A DNA stretch of 64,000 nucleotides from Rhizobium sp. L51/94 (GTDB taxonomy: Bacteria > Pseudomonadota > Alphaproteobacteria > Rhizobiales > Rhizobiaceae). Every line of letters starts with the position of its first letter. Positions within the stretch are counted from its first letter, which is position 1. A program made the position numbers and the translations under genes. The notes under the pieces are model-generated. The model was not told the DNA's origin and ran no database searches. It worked only from the letters and a program-made list of their open reading frames with translations. Location: contig NZ_CP072141.1 in the NCBI RefSeq assembly GCF_019355555.1, positions 1,792,001-1,856,000 of the forward strand. Reading direction: 5' to 3'. This document shows positions 1 to 9,397 of the stretch, one piece after another.

Positions 1-173
1 TATGCGCAGCTCTTCGAACTTCAGGCGGCTGGATACCGTTAAACCGGCGAGTGCAGGATTGCTCCGGTTTCGATCCATGCCCTGCTGTCAGCGCTATAGT
101 CGCCGGCCCGGACTGTCTTTCGCATCGCCTTGCGCTATGTTGCCCTCTTGCGCATCGCGGGAGGAGCTACGCC

Positions 174-1163
174 ATGGAATACCGCCGTCTCGGAAAATCA
201 GGGTTGAAGGTCAGCGAGTTCTCGTTTGGATCGTGGGTCACGTTCGGCAAGCAGGTCGATGGCAGCGATGCCGTCAGCATGATGGCGCACGCCTATGACA
301 ACGGGGTCAATTTCTTCGACAACGCCGAAGGTTACGAGAGCGGAAAGTCCGAACTCGTCATGGGCGAGGCCCTCAAAACACTCGGCTGGAGCCGCGACAG
401 CTTCATCGTTTCCAGCAAGGTGTTCTGGGGCGGCCAGAAGCCGACGCAGCGCGGTCTTTCGCGAAAGCATGTGACCGACGCTGCCCATGCGGCCCTGAAG
501 CGTTTGCAGGTGGACTATCTCGATCTGTATTTCTGCCACCGCCCGGACATCGATACACCGATCGAGGAAACGGTTCGCGCCATGCACGATCTCGTGGCTC
601 AAGGGAAGATTCTCTATTGGGGCACATCCGAATGGTCTGCCCAACAGTTGACGGAGGCCTATGCCGTGGCCCGCGACCTGCGCATCACGCCGCCGACGAT
701 GGAGCAGCCGCAGTATAACCTGTTCGAGCGTCAGAAGGTCGAAGCCGACTATCTGCCCCTCTACGATCTGATGGGACTGGGCACGACCATCTGGTCGCCG
801 CTGGCTTCCGGCGTTTTGACCGGGAAATACAACAAGGGCATTCCCAACGACGGGCGCATGAACCTGCCGGGCTATGAGTGGCTGAAGGAAAAATGGTCGA
901 GCGAAGCCGGTCGCGCCCAGCTTGCGAGAGTCTCCGAGTTGGCCGACCTTGCCGACGAAATCGGAATCTCCATCACCCATCTGTCGCTTCTGTGGTGCCT
1001 GTCGAACCGCAATGTTTCGACCGTGATCCTGGGCGCATCGCGCCTGAGCCAGCTGGAGGACAATCTTGCGGCGCTCAGCCATAAGGACAAGCTCACCGCT
1101 GATGTCCTGGAGCGCATTGAGGCCATCTTCGGAAACAAACCCGCCGCGCCGCAGCGGTTCTGA
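174..1163 (+). CDS. Aldo/keto reductase, potassium-channel beta-subunit-like
   Basis: A 329-residue NAD(P)H-dependent aldo/keto reductase. It should reduce aldehydes or ketones in the cytoplasm; the substrate is not predictable. The AKR tetrad is visible: Asp and Tyr in FFDNAEGYESG (about residue 50), Lys in SSKVFWGG (about 83) and His in YFCHRPD (about 120). The C-terminal nucleotide-binding part reads WCLSNRNVSTVILGASR. The ATG at 174 is preceded by a clear GGAGG at 160-164, so I prefer it to the longer upstream frame that starts near position 51. Length and the NF(F)D..GxYE pattern fit the Kv-beta/YghZ-like AKR subgroup. It stands alone, with the next gene 170 bp downstream. Confidence 0.9.
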   Translation: MEYRRLGKSGLKVSEFSFGSWVTFGKQVDGSDAVSMMAHAYDNGVNFFDNAEGYESGKSELVMGEALKTLGWSRDSFIVSSKVFWGGQKPTQRGLSRKHVTDAAHAALKRLQVDYLDLYFCHRPDIDTPIEETVRAMHDLVAQGKILYWGTSEWSAQQLTEAYAVARDLRITPPTMEQPQYNLFERQKVEADYLPLYDLMGLGTTIWSPLASGVLTGKYNKGIPNDGRMNLPGYEWLKEKWSSEAGRAQLARVSELADLADEIGISITHLSLLWCLSNRNVSTVILGASRLSQLEDNLAALSHKDKLTADVLERIEAIFGNKPAAPQRF

Positions 1164-1333
1164 GTGGAAAAAGCCGGACAGGGGCTCGTGGGCGGGAAAA
1201 TCAGCAATGATTTCTACCGCCCGGGCGTCGAACCGTTTCCGAACCGCATTTAAAAATAGATTTCCATCGGTTGGTTTCCCAACTAAAGGCGGCTTGCGCG
1301 TCCCGATCTATTTCACTGGAAAACCTCTGATCC

Positions 1334-2449
1334 ATGTTCAACATCATTCTCGGACTGCCATGGCTTCTGGTCGTGGTGCGCTTTATCGAACCGTTGCCAT
1401 GGCCATGGTCGATAAAATTGCTCCTCGCCGCCGTCCTGCTGATTGCGTCGCAATTCCTCCTGTTCTGCCGTCTTTCGTCGGGATCGGTTTTCTCGCCGGA
1501 GTTTCCGAGGCCGCTCATCATCGCCTTCAACGTGATCTTCGGGGCGACAGTCCTGCTTGCGGTATTCCAGATCGGCCTCGACCTGGTCTCGATTGTCCTC
1601 TGGCCGATAAAGGGTGCGTTTCCAGTCGTTCGTCCTGAGTTGCGCTATGGAATGGGGATTTTTGCGCTTTGCCTCGCTATGTTTGGCGTGAGCCAAGCCA
1701 TCCGCGTTCCAGCGCTCAGGGATATCGAAATTCCGGTATCCGGTCTTCCCGCCGCCTTTGATGGATATCGCCTCCTGCAGTTGACCGATCTCCATATCAG
1801 CAGGTTGTTTCCCGGGCGCTGGGCAGACGCGGTGGTGTCGAAGGCGAACGCTCTCGATGTGGACCTGATCGTGATGACGGGTGATCTGATCGACGGCGAT
1901 GTCGAGCACCGACGTCTCGATGTCCAGCCGATTGCGAAACTGCGGGCGCGGGACGGCGTCTTGGCCATTCCCGGCAACCACGAGTACTTCTTCGACTACA
2001 AGGAATGGATGCGCGAATACCGGATGCTGGGACTTCAGCCGCTTTTGAACCAGCATGTCGTCATCGAGCGCGACGGGGCGAAGATCGTCGTAGCAGGCGT
2101 AACCGACCGCTCCGCCGAACATTCAGGCAATGTTGGGCCGGACTTGCGTGCGGCCATTTTCGGCGCTCCCGAAGGGGCTCCGATTATCCTGCTCGATCAC
2201 CAGCCGATGGGAGCCGCAAGCGCCGCCAGGGCAGGGGTCTCGCTTCAGCTTTCCGGCCACACCCATGGCGGAATGGTCGTCGGGCTTTCCAGCCTTGTGG
2301 CGAGGGGCAATAACGGGTTCGTTTCGGGCCTTTACAAGGTGGAAGGCATGCATCTCTATGTGAACAACGGCACGGGGCTTTGGCCGGGTTTTGCCCTGCG
2401 TTTGGGAAAGCCGGCGGAACTCACCCGCATAACTCTCCGGTCCGCGTAG
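1334..2449 (+). CDS. Membrane-anchored metallophosphoesterase
   Basis: 371 residues. The N-terminal part (about residues 1-130) holds several hydrophobic segments (ILGLPWLLVVVRFI, LLLAAVLLIASQFLLF, IAFNVIFGATVLLAV), so the enzyme is membrane anchored. The rest is a calcineurin-like phosphoesterase domain with the full dimetal signature: LTDLHIS, MTGDLIDG, GNHEYFF, LLDHQP and LSGHTHGG. Family knowledge places such YaeI/YkoQ-like proteins among phosphatases or phosphodiesterases, possibly acting on lipid-linked or nucleotide substrates; the exact substrate is inference. It is a single gene, followed by a convergent minus-strand gene. Confidence 0.88.
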   Translation: MFNIILGLPWLLVVVRFIEPLPWPWSIKLLLAAVLLIASQFLLFCRLSSGSVFSPEFPRPLIIAFNVIFGATVLLAVFQIGLDLVSIVLWPIKGAFPVVRPELRYGMGIFALCLAMFGVSQAIRVPALRDIEIPVSGLPAAFDGYRLLQLTDLHISRLFPGRWADAVVSKANALDVDLIVMTGDLIDGDVEHRRLDVQPIAKLRARDGVLAIPGNHEYFFDYKEWMREYRMLGLQPLLNQHVVIERDGAKIVVAGVTDRSAEHSGNVGPDLRAAIFGAPEGAPIILLDHQPMGAASAARAGVSLQLSGHTHGGMVVGLSSLVARGNNGFVSGLYKVEGMHLYVNNGTGLWPGFALRLGKPAELTRITLRSA

Positions 2450-2610
2450 AGAACCGGCAGTTCAGCACAGTTAGGTCAGTTAATGGCGCTTACGCTGCTG
2501 TCGGGCGCAGTATCCGGTCGATCGTCCTGGGGCAGGCCTCAAGCGGCGGGCCAGCCCGTTTCAATCTCCGGCGTCAAAACATCGCCGGTCCATTGCGATT
2601 TGAGGATGCC

Positions 2611-3960
2611 TCAAGCTGCGAGGTCTTGATGGTCCTGCAGGCTGTCAGAATGCGAAGCCAAAAGCTGGCGCGCGACAATATCGTGGTTGAGCCAGAGAAC
2701 AGGGCCCGACGGCTCCGAGGTCTCTCCGAATATCAGTTTCCCGGTGGCTTCCACAACCAGACTACTCAGGCGGTCGCTGATCAGCGCCTTCCCATCGCGG
2801 TGCATCTGGGTGATCTCGCTCGACGCGCCGATGACAAGATCGGTCTGCTTCTGGCTGTTTGCCATAGGCCACGCCGAAAAATCATAGAAGGGGCGCATGA
2901 CGTCGTTCGCCTGCATTTCAGCGATCTTGCGGAAGACATCTTCCATCGTAAAGCCGTCCGCAAGAAGCTGCCCGCAGGCTTGCCACTGGTCGTCGACCCA
3001 TTGACCGCCGCCCTCCTGCATGAGCGCCAGCAGCAGCGGAATGAGCGGCAGTTCGATGCCCGTGAAGACATCCGAAGAATTCGTCCGAATTTCGGGGCAG
3101 TTGTAGACTGTCGCCTTGATCCCGGCTTCCCAGGCGCGCGTCGCGATGCCTTCAAGCCGCATCTTGGCGTAGCCCTGGGTGTAGTTGGTATAGGTCTGCC
3201 AGCGATACTCGCCATCGATGAGCACTGCGGAGCCATGGTAGCCGTAGGCCGTGTACCTGACCGTGCCGCCCGAGTTCTCGATCCTGTCGCGTATGGCGGC
3301 GCTGAACTCGATGAGATGTCCGAAAGTGTCGGCCGACACCTCGTCGAAATTCTGCAGGATGAGCTTGCCCATATCGCTGTCGAGCAGGGTCTGCGACGAC
3401 ATGTGGCGCGCTCCGCGCCCTTTGTAGATCCGGTTGGCCAGCACGAGGAAGACCTTGGCCTTCGGAATGCCTCCGGCCATCGTATGGGCGAAAAATACGT
3501 TCTTGCCATCGGCGATCATGCCGTCAAGCACATCCATCACCTGGGCAAGCGCATTGGTAAACCGGGCTGTCCCCGTCGCGCGACAGCGCGCCAGATAGTC
3601 CCAGTCAAGTTTCTCGTCCTGCCAGTTCTCCAAGGTCATTTCGCCGAGGATATCGGTGGGTGTCGGACCACCGTCGGGCGCGTCCATGTCGAAGCCTGCC
3701 ATCAGCGGGATATTGATGATCCGGCCGCCCAGGCGAGCTTCGGCAGCTGAGAATTCTTCGGCATCGAGCGGGCGCAGGCTTCCGCTTTCATCGCGGCGTC
3801 CAACCGTCACGCCGACGATCTCCATTCCAGCCGCGCGTGCCTCGTCAAGCAGGCCAGTTGCATAGCCGCGACCGAACAGTTCGCCGAAAAGCACGAAAAC
3901 GTCGCCCTTGCCGAAGACCGTATTCTTGGCCAGGCGACTGACAGCTATTGGCTTATCCAT
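2611..3960 (-). CDS. FabMG-like putative enoyl-ACP reductase family protein
   Basis: 449 residues from the ATG at 3960 (a GTG nine bases upstream is possible). The N-terminus has a glycine-rich nucleotide-binding-like stretch (VFVLFGELFGRGYATGL) followed by strand-like IVGVTVGRR. Near residues 257-266 there is a Tyr-x8-Lys arrangement (YTNYTQGYAK), the spacing known from FabV-type enoyl reductases. By recollection the overall sequence fits the group annotated as enoyl-ACP reductase FabMG family, first noted for triclosan tolerance; I could not verify this by search. If correct, it reduces trans-2-enoyl thioesters in the cytoplasm. It is monocistronic and convergent with the preceding phosphoesterase. 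Family assignment is moderate; that it is a real gene is certain. Confidence 0.6.
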   Translation of the reverse strand: MDKPIAVSRLAKNTVFGKGDVFVLFGELFGRGYATGLLDEARAAGMEIVGVTVGRRDESGSLRPLDAEEFSAAEARLGGRIINIPLMAGFDMDAPDGGPTPTDILGEMTLENWQDEKLDWDYLARCRATGTARFTNALAQVMDVLDGMIADGKNVFFAHTMAGGIPKAKVFLVLANRIYKGRGARHMSSQTLLDSDMGKLILQNFDEVSADTFGHLIEFSAAIRDRIENSGGTVRYTAYGYHGSAVLIDGEYRWQTYTNYTQGYAKMRLEGIATRAWEAGIKATVYNCPEIRTNSSDVFTGIELPLIPLLLALMQEGGGQWVDDQWQACGQLLADGFTMEDVFRKIAEMQANDVMRPFYDFSAWPMANSQKQTDLVIGASSEITQMHRDGKALISDRLSSLVVEATGKLIFGETSEPSGPVLWLNHDIVARQLLASHSDSLQDHQDLAA

Positions 3961-4203
3961 GAGTTTCACTCTTGATCATGCGTCATAGCGCGACGCGTCT
4001 CGATGATTTCACCCCCAGATGCCCTGATAAAGCGAAAAACAAAACTCATTTAAAGTGACCAAACATTTCACAGCGTGAACTGCCGCCCGAAATTGCGCGA
4101 GAATGCAGCAGCTGAAATGTTGACCCAAGGTCGGATCGTCACCAGATACCGGTCTATCGGAGGCCTATTTGACCGATCGACAGCACGTTTGAAGGAATTC
4201 AAG

Positions 4204-4494
4204 ATGAGCACGCCCATCACCGCGATCGAAACCTTGAGCGTTCGCGAGCGCGAGGATTTACTGGTCGGGCTCGCCATTGCCCTCGAGGGTGTTGCCAAAG
4301 AGGCACTGGTGGAAGGGAACAAGCATTTCGCTGCGGTCTCGCAGGGAATGGCCGATGCGATTCGCGTCAACGCCGATGACTGGGCCCGGGAAGATGTCGA
4401 GAATGCCGGCTTTGCAGCCCAACAGGCTTCGGAAATGCTGTCGAGGTTCCGCGTCGAGCATCCGCACCGCGTCGTGACCTACGCACTGAATTAG
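4204..4494 (+). CDS. Hypothetical small helical protein
   Basis: 96 residues, MSTPITAIETLSVRERED at the start. The ATG at 4204 is chosen because an AAGGA lies about 8 bases upstream; an in-frame start at 4075 would add a poorly composed leader. Composition suggests two or three amphipathic helices (VGLAIALEGVAKEALVEG, NAGFAAQQASEMLSRF) and no membrane segment or signal peptide. No known domain is recognised. The next unknown gene starts 79 bases downstream on the same strand, so the two may be cotranscribed. Confidence 0.6.
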   Translation: MSTPITAIETLSVREREDLLVGLAIALEGVAKEALVEGNKHFAAVSQGMADAIRVNADDWAREDVENAGFAAQQASEMLSRFRVEHPHRVVTYALN

Positions 4495-4573
4495 GCCGTC
4501 AGCGCTTTTCCGGCATGCCGGGAAGACCGCACCCGGTGTTGACTTCGACTATGGCGACGCCCATTTCGTCGGC

Positions 4574-5203
4574 ATGCCAAGGACCGAAAAGACCGATGCC
4601 CCGGAACTGCTCAAGGAGTGGGCGCTGTCGCCAGCAGCGACGCTCGGCTCATCCGTGCGCGCCAAGGGCATTCTTCTTGAAATCCGGGCGCGGTTGCCGT
4701 TGGCGATCCGGAAATCGCTGGATATCGATGGTTCGATCCTGAGACTGGTACTGCCGGAAACCTCGAAGACCGTTTTTCGCTCAGTGTCGGCTGTCGTCAC
4801 CGAGGCACTTGTGGACATCGAAAGCCTTCCGGTCATCCCCCGCGAGATCCAGGATATCCTGACGATGACGACGACGGAGAGGCACCGGTGGCTGAAGGAC
4901 GGGCGACTGCAGAGTGCCGGGATTCGCACCGTCAGACTGCGCGGGCGGGCGAAACAGATCACGTTCCACGTCTTCGATCCAAGGTTTGTCGAGGATCTGC
5001 TCAACCGCAGCGTGGTGGACGAGTGGCGCGAAGACGATGTCATCGCCGCCGCCGAGAAAAGGCAGCAGGCGTCCTGGAAGAGAAAGCTCACCCGTTCGCT
5101 GAAGACCGAAAAGACTTCGTCTGATCCCACAGGTGGCGGTGACGATGACCGTTCGCCGCTGAGCGGCTGGGAAGAGTTTGGGCGCGATGGCCTTCTGCGT
5201 TAG
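4574..5203 (+). CDS. Hypothetical protein with a possible winged-helix segment
   Basis: 209 residues, no family recognised. Residues about 88-150 (IPREIQDILTMTTTER, then RTVRLRGRAKQITFHVFDP) have a helix-helix-strand-strand rhythm like compact MerR/excisionase DNA-binding folds; that is inference only. The C-terminal 50 residues are charged and low-complexity (AAEKRQQASWKRKLTR, GGGDDDRS), likely disordered. No strong ribosome-binding site is visible at the 4574 ATG, so the start is uncertain. It follows a small unknown gene on the same strand. Confidence 0.5.
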   Translation: MPRTEKTDAPELLKEWALSPAATLGSSVRAKGILLEIRARLPLAIRKSLDIDGSILRLVLPETSKTVFRSVSAVVTEALVDIESLPVIPREIQDILTMTTTERHRWLKDGRLQSAGIRTVRLRGRAKQITFHVFDPRFVEDLLNRSVVDEWREDDVIAAAEKRQQASWKRKLTRSLKTEKTSSDPTGGGDDDRSPLSGWEEFGRDGLLR

Positions 5204-5377
5204 GTGGCTTCACTGAAATCCCGCGATCGCTCGATACTTCGAGACGCTTCAGTTCGTCGAAGCTATCCTGCTGCTGCCGGCAAATCTCATCCGATATGCC
5301 AGCGACCAATTCCACCGACTTGTCATGACGGACATCGGCGGCAATTCTATACAAGCCAAAAAGGGGAGAGAGAAAGA

Positions 5378-6166
5378 ATGGAACTGGGTCTCAAAGGGAA
5401 GAATGCTGTCATCACCGGAGGCAGTGTCGGAATTGGCCTGACGATTGCGGAAGGACTTGCCGCGGAGGGCGCCAACGTCATTCTGGCTGCAAGAGGAAAG
5501 GAAAGAGTTGAGGCAGAGGCCGCCCGTATCGCTTCCAAATACGGGGTGTCTGCGACAGGCATTGCCGCCGACGTTGCGACTGCCGAGGGAACGAACAGCG
5601 TCATCCGCGCCGCTGCTGAAGCCGGGGGAGCGGATATCCTCATCAACAATGCAGGCACCGGCTCAAACGAGACTGTCATGGAGGCCGATGACGAAAAGTG
5701 GCAATTCTACTTCGACCTGCATGTCATGGCTGCCGTCCGGCTTGCCAGAGGTCTTGCGCCTCAAATGCGGGAAAAGGGCGGCGGTGTGATTTTGCACAAT
5801 GCGTCCATATGCGCCGTGCAGCCGCTTTGGTACGAGCCCATCTACAATGTCACCAAGGCGGCATTGATGATGTTTTCGAAGACACTTTCCACCGAGCTGA
5901 TCCCGCAGAACATCCGGGTAAACTGCGTGAATCCCGGCCTCGTCCTGACGCCGGATTGGATCAAGACCGCCAAGCAGCTCACTGCCGAAAAAGGTGGCGA
6001 CTGGCAGGGCTACCTCGACTCCGTGGCCAACGAACATGCTCCCATCAAAAGGTTCGCCACTCCACAGGAAGCCGCCGACTTTTTCGTTTTCCTGTGCTCG
6101 GAACGGGCGAGCTATTCGGTCGGCTCGACATATTTCGTCGATGGCGGAATGCTGAAGTCTATGTGA
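5378..6166 (+). CDS. SDR family NAD(P)-dependent oxidoreductase
   Basis: 262-residue classical short-chain dehydrogenase/reductase. The cofactor motif is TGGSVGIG near residue 12, NNAG is at about 90, and the catalytic Ser-Tyr-Lys are in HNASICAV and YNVTK; the C-terminus ends in the usual VDGG. It likely reduces a keto group or oxidises a hydroxyl group on an unassigned substrate. GGGGAGAG at 5363-5370 supports the ATG at 5378 rather than the upstream in-frame start. It stands alone, with the convergent HxlR gene about 145 bp downstream. Confidence 0.88.
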   Translation: MELGLKGKNAVITGGSVGIGLTIAEGLAAEGANVILAARGKERVEAEAARIASKYGVSATGIAADVATAEGTNSVIRAAAEAGGADILINNAGTGSNETVMEADDEKWQFYFDLHVMAAVRLARGLAPQMREKGGGVILHNASICAVQPLWYEPIYNVTKAALMMFSKTLSTELIPQNIRVNCVNPGLVLTPDWIKTAKQLTAEKGGDWQGYLDSVANEHAPIKRFATPQEAADFFVFLCSERASYSVGSTYFVDGGMLKSM

Positions 6167-6311
6167 GTTTCGGCCTATCTCGGCCGCACGATCAGCCTAT
6201 GTGCGGCCGGGCAGTGTCGGTGCTCGGGGCCACCCCAAAGTCTCGGGCGTGCGGGAGCATCCGACCGATCATTGATCGTGGCGCACCTGTCCGTGGCAAC
6301 CTGCAAACCCA

Positions 6312-6737
6312 TCAGAAAGATTGCCACGAAGGCTTCTCCTGCGGCCGGGAATCATATTCGTCACGCGACTTTCGAAACTGATCCGAGTTCTCGACGACCC
6401 ATGTCCAAAGGGGAATCATGCGGATCAGTAGCGCCATCCCAAGTTCGGTAAGCTCGTATTCCACGCGCGGCGGCATCTCCACGAGATCATAGCGCGCGAC
6501 CAGCCCATCTCTCTCGAGTTGGCGAAGGGTGCGTGTCAGCATCCTCTGGGTAACACCATGCATTCTTCGTCCGATATCCGCATGGCGCAGTCTGCCATAG
6601 ACACCCAGGGTGTGGATGACGCCCAGCGACCACCGGTTTCCTGCATGGGTGAGGACCTCGCGCCTCACCCCGTCCTCATCCTCGCGAAGACCGTCGCAGA
6701 CGGTTTGGGAGTAGCTGAGGATTTCGTCTATGGTCAT
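6312..6737 (-). CDS. HxlR family transcriptional regulator
   Basis: 141-residue winged-helix regulator. Typical HxlR features are GNRWSLGVIHTLG, RRMHGVTQRMLTRTLRQLERDGLVAR (recognition helix) and PPRVEYELTELG (wing). The start at 6737 is set by GGAGGG about 8 bases upstream; a longer frame to 6758 lacks this. It is divergent from the NmrA-like reductase at 6840 with about 100 bp between them, the usual layout for an HxlR repressor controlling a neighbouring redox enzyme in response to electrophiles or quinones. The inducer is unknown. Unlike many HxlR proteins it has an acidic leader before the HTH. Confidence 0.85.
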   Translation of the reverse strand: MTIDEILSYSQTVCDGLREDEDGVRREVLTHAGNRWSLGVIHTLGVYGRLRHADIGRRMHGVTQRMLTRTLRQLERDGLVARYDLVEMPPRVEYELTELGMALLIRMIPLWTWVVENSDQFRKSRDEYDSRPQEKPSWQSF

Positions 6738-6839
6738 CTTCCTGCCCTCCGGTATCACGCGTGTACCTTCTTACGACCCTCCCGGAAATATGCCAGTTAC
6801 CCGTTCACACGAACGATGAGACTGGCAAGGATTTCCAAG

Positions 6840-7778
6840 ATGAACTCTTCTCGAACAGCATACTCACAGTCGATATTGGTTATTGGTGCGGGAGAACTCG
6901 GCATGCCGGTTCTGCGCAATCTGGCGCGTAAAGCCAGGCATCATGCGGACACGACGATCAGCGTTCTCTTGCGGGCCGCAACTGTTGAATCGACGGACAC
7001 GGTAAAACAGCGTGATGTCTCCGAAATTCGCGAACTGGGGATCGAGATTGTCACCGGCGACATTCTTGCCGCTTCCGTCAGCGAATTGGCGGCAATCTTC
7101 GCTCGCTTCGATACCGTGATCGGCTGCGCAGGTTTCTCTGCGGGTCGAAACACGCCAATGAAGCTTGCGAAAGCTGCGCTGGACGCCAATCTCAAGCGAT
7201 ATTTCCCATGGCAGTTTGGCGTCGATTTCGACGTGATCGGTCGCGGCAGTCCTCAGGACCTGTTCGACGCCCAGATCGATGTGCGTGACCTCCTGCGTGC
7301 CCAGGACAAGACCGACTGGGTGGTGATCTCGACCGGGATGTTCACCAGCTTCCTGTTCGAACCGGTCTTCGGGGTCGTTGATCTCAAAAAGAATGTGGTC
7401 AATGCGCTTGGCAGCCTGGATACCGAGGTCACTCTGACAACTCCCGACGATATCGGTGCCTTGACCGCGGAAGTGGTCTTTGCTCAGCCGACGATCCGCA
7501 ATGAAATTGTCTATCTTGCCGGCGACACCCTGACCTATGGTGCGGTTGCCGACACGCTCCAGAAGGTGCTTGGGCGCCCGTTTGCAAAGGCAGAATGGAC
7601 AGTTCCGGATCTCCTATCTGAACTCGCGCGGGACCCCGACAATCACATCCGGAAATACCGGGCGGTCTTTGCCGAAGGCAAGGGCGTGGCATGGCCGAAG
7701 CGCAACAGCTTTAATGAGCGAAATGGCATCGATGTCATGACAGCCGAGGAGTGGATCAGCGAAAATCTTCGCTCCTGA
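6840..7778 (+). CDS. NmrA-like NAD(P)-binding aromatic alcohol reductase family protein
   Basis: 312 residues. The Rossmann motif ILVIGAGELGMPVL lies near residue 14, and downstream sequences (FDTVIGCAGFSAG, KRYFPWQFGVDFDVIG, WVVISTGMFTSFLFEP) match the NmrA/isoflavone-reductase-like atypical SDR group. It probably reduces small aromatic or quinone-like compounds or acts as a redox sensor; the substrate is not known. Its divergent neighbour at 6312-6737 is an HxlR repressor and is the likely controller. The start at 6840 is preferred because the first conserved strand begins 14 residues later; ATG at 6816 is an alternative. Confidence 0.82.
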   Translation: MNSSRTAYSQSILVIGAGELGMPVLRNLARKARHHADTTISVLLRAATVESTDTVKQRDVSEIRELGIEIVTGDILAASVSELAAIFARFDTVIGCAGFSAGRNTPMKLAKAALDANLKRYFPWQFGVDFDVIGRGSPQDLFDAQIDVRDLLRAQDKTDWVVISTGMFTSFLFEPVFGVVDLKKNVVNALGSLDTEVTLTTPDDIGALTAEVVFAQPTIRNEIVYLAGDTLTYGAVADTLQKVLGRPFAKAEWTVPDLLSELARDPDNHIRKYRAVFAEGKGVAWPKRNSFNERNGIDVMTAEEWISENLRS

Positions 7779-7846
7779 CGGCGATGCGGCTCGGCTGGGC
7801 GCAAGTTGCATGTGAGCGCTCAAGCTGAAGCTCACGCATACGCCGA

Positions 7847-8974
7847 TTATCCAGCCGGAGCTTCTTCCTTCTCGGAATGGCGCTCGGACAGAAAGTCGCC
7901 CAGCCCTTTCAGACCATCGATGTGCTCGCAGAAGGTATTCACGGCCACGAGCAACGGCACGGCGACAAGCATTCCGACGGCCGACCACAGCCATGCCCAG
8001 AAGGACACGGCGATGAAGACGACCACGGTGTTCAGCCGGAGACTTCGTCCGATGAAGTACGGCGTGATCAACTGGCCCTCGATGCTCGTCAATCCGAGAT
8101 AAAGGACGCCGACAGCAAGCGACCAGCCTGGCACATCAAACGACACCAGCGCGACACTCATGGCGACAAGAATACCCGCGAAGGCACCGAGATAGGGGAC
8201 GTAGTTGAGAAGAAACGCGAGCACCCCGAAAATGATAGGGCTCGGCATGCCGACAGCCCAGAGCAGGAGGGCAACGGCAACGCCAAGTCCGCCATTGATG
8301 ATGGTGATCGTCAACAGATAGCGCGAGAGCTTGCGCTCGATATCGTGGGCGATGCGCATCGCCCGCTTTTTGTCCTTGAACGTTGGCATGACATGGACGA
8401 GCTTCTCGTAGAACATATCGCCTGACGCCAGTAGGAACAGAAGCAGGATCAGCGTGAAGATGAACTGCGCCATCGCTGCGGGAGCAAAGAGAGCAGCGTT
8501 TGCGATCATGCTGCTGTCGCGAACTTCCACCTGCTGAACGTCGGCCGAGTGACTACGGGTCAATTCTCCGAGGCGGGTTGCGGCATCCATGATCCCTGAA
8601 AAGGTACTGGAGAGACCACTGAGCTTGCTTTGCACATCCTTCTGGATCTGCGGCGCGCGCTCCATCCATCCGCTGACGGGAATGGCCAGAGCGCCTATCA
8701 GGGCGAGAAACCCGAAAAACAGAACGGCGACGATCACCAGCGACGTCAGTGTAGAAGACACGCCACGCCGGTCAAAGAATCGTCTGATCGGCCCAAAGAC
8801 CATGGCGAGCAGGAACGCCAGTACGATGGGCACCAGGAATTCCTTTGCGCTGCTCAATGTAAACACCGAGCCGTAAAGGAAGAGACCAATAATTGCCCAT
8901 CTGGGGGCGGCGCGAACGGCGGAGACTTTCGAGCCATCCCCGCGGTCCTCTGGCAACATGTTCACGTCTGACAA
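7847..8974 (-). CDS. AI-2E family transporter (PerM/UPF0118)
   Basis: 375-residue inner-membrane protein with about seven to eight membrane segments, arranged as an N-terminal hydrophobic pair (WAIIGLFLYGSVFTL, FLVPIVLAFLLAMVFGPI), a soluble linker (about 110-150) and a C-terminal set with the family-typical NYVPYLGAFAGIL and EGQLITPYFIGRSLRLN. Family members move small molecules or ions (AI-2 in E. coli TqsA, Na+/H+ in others); the substrate here is not predictable. Convergent with the NmrA-like gene; upstream lies about 450 bp without a gene. Confidence 0.88.
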   Translation of the reverse strand: MSDVNMLPEDRGDGSKVSAVRAAPRWAIIGLFLYGSVFTLSSAKEFLVPIVLAFLLAMVFGPIRRFFDRRGVSSTLTSLVIVAVLFFGFLALIGALAIPVSGWMERAPQIQKDVQSKLSGLSSTFSGIMDAATRLGELTRSHSADVQQVEVRDSSMIANAALFAPAAMAQFIFTLILLLFLLASGDMFYEKLVHVMPTFKDKKRAMRIAHDIERKLSRYLLTITIINGGLGVAVALLLWAVGMPSPIIFGVLAFLLNYVPYLGAFAGILVAMSVALVSFDVPGWSLAVGVLYLGLTSIEGQLITPYFIGRSLRLNTVVVFIAVSFWAWLWSAVGMLVAVPLLVAVNTFCEHIDGLKGLGDFLSERHSEKEEAPAG

Positions 8975-9372
8975 ATCATTTCCCCGATGTCGGCGGACTA
9001 CAACGTAGCCGACGATAGTGAAGTGGCGCTGCCGTCACAAAAGGCAATCGAACCCTGTTTCTTGGAGCGGCGGACTTGTCTGAAGAGCCCTCGAACCTGA
9101 GAGGCACAGCAGTCCGTCGCGGCGACAGATTGAACGCCCGATACGGTGTAAGTCGCTCTCTGCGATCCCCGGATACCCAGATCGGACGGCGATCCAATCA
9201 CGAGCAGCGCCATGGCGTGGTCTGCAACGGCGTGGGTCTCGTTGGCAGAAAGCGCATCACACTTTCCGTGGCGCCCATGTGAGCATGGCAAACCTCAATG
9301 CGTCCTATCGGTTCCGCGTCTGTCCGGTATCGCTCAAAAGGGGCCGTAAAGCACTTGCCCTCCGGCCAATTG
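8975..9372. other. Gene-poor stretch
   Basis: Between the divergent AI-2E family gene and the DUF4142 gene. Short open frames on both strands have poor composition and no ribosome-binding sites. I see no RNA gene. The promoter side of the DUF4142 gene begins just after this stretch. Confidence 0.5.
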
Positions 9373-9397
9373 GGAACGCCTGAGCCAAAAGCACGTT
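9373..9397 (+). promoter_or_regulatory. EcfG (general stress sigma factor)-type promoter
   Basis: GGAAC at 9373-9377, a 16-base spacer and CGTT at 9394-9397 match the alphaproteobacterial EcfG/RpoE2 consensus GGAAC-N16/17-cGTT. It lies 25 bases upstream of the DUF4142 start codon, leaving room for the GGAGGA ribosome-binding site at 9411-9416. The assignment to the general stress response is inference from the known consensus. Confidence 0.65.

Noticed and set aside
2..173. Start of the first frame at the window edge
   Set aside because: The short frame from base 2 overlaps the aldo/keto reductase out of frame and has no recognisable content; probably intergenic.
2380..3750. 456-codon plus-strand open frame
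   Set aside because: Antisense to the FabMG-like gene; composition is of a shadow frame and it has no ribosome-binding site.
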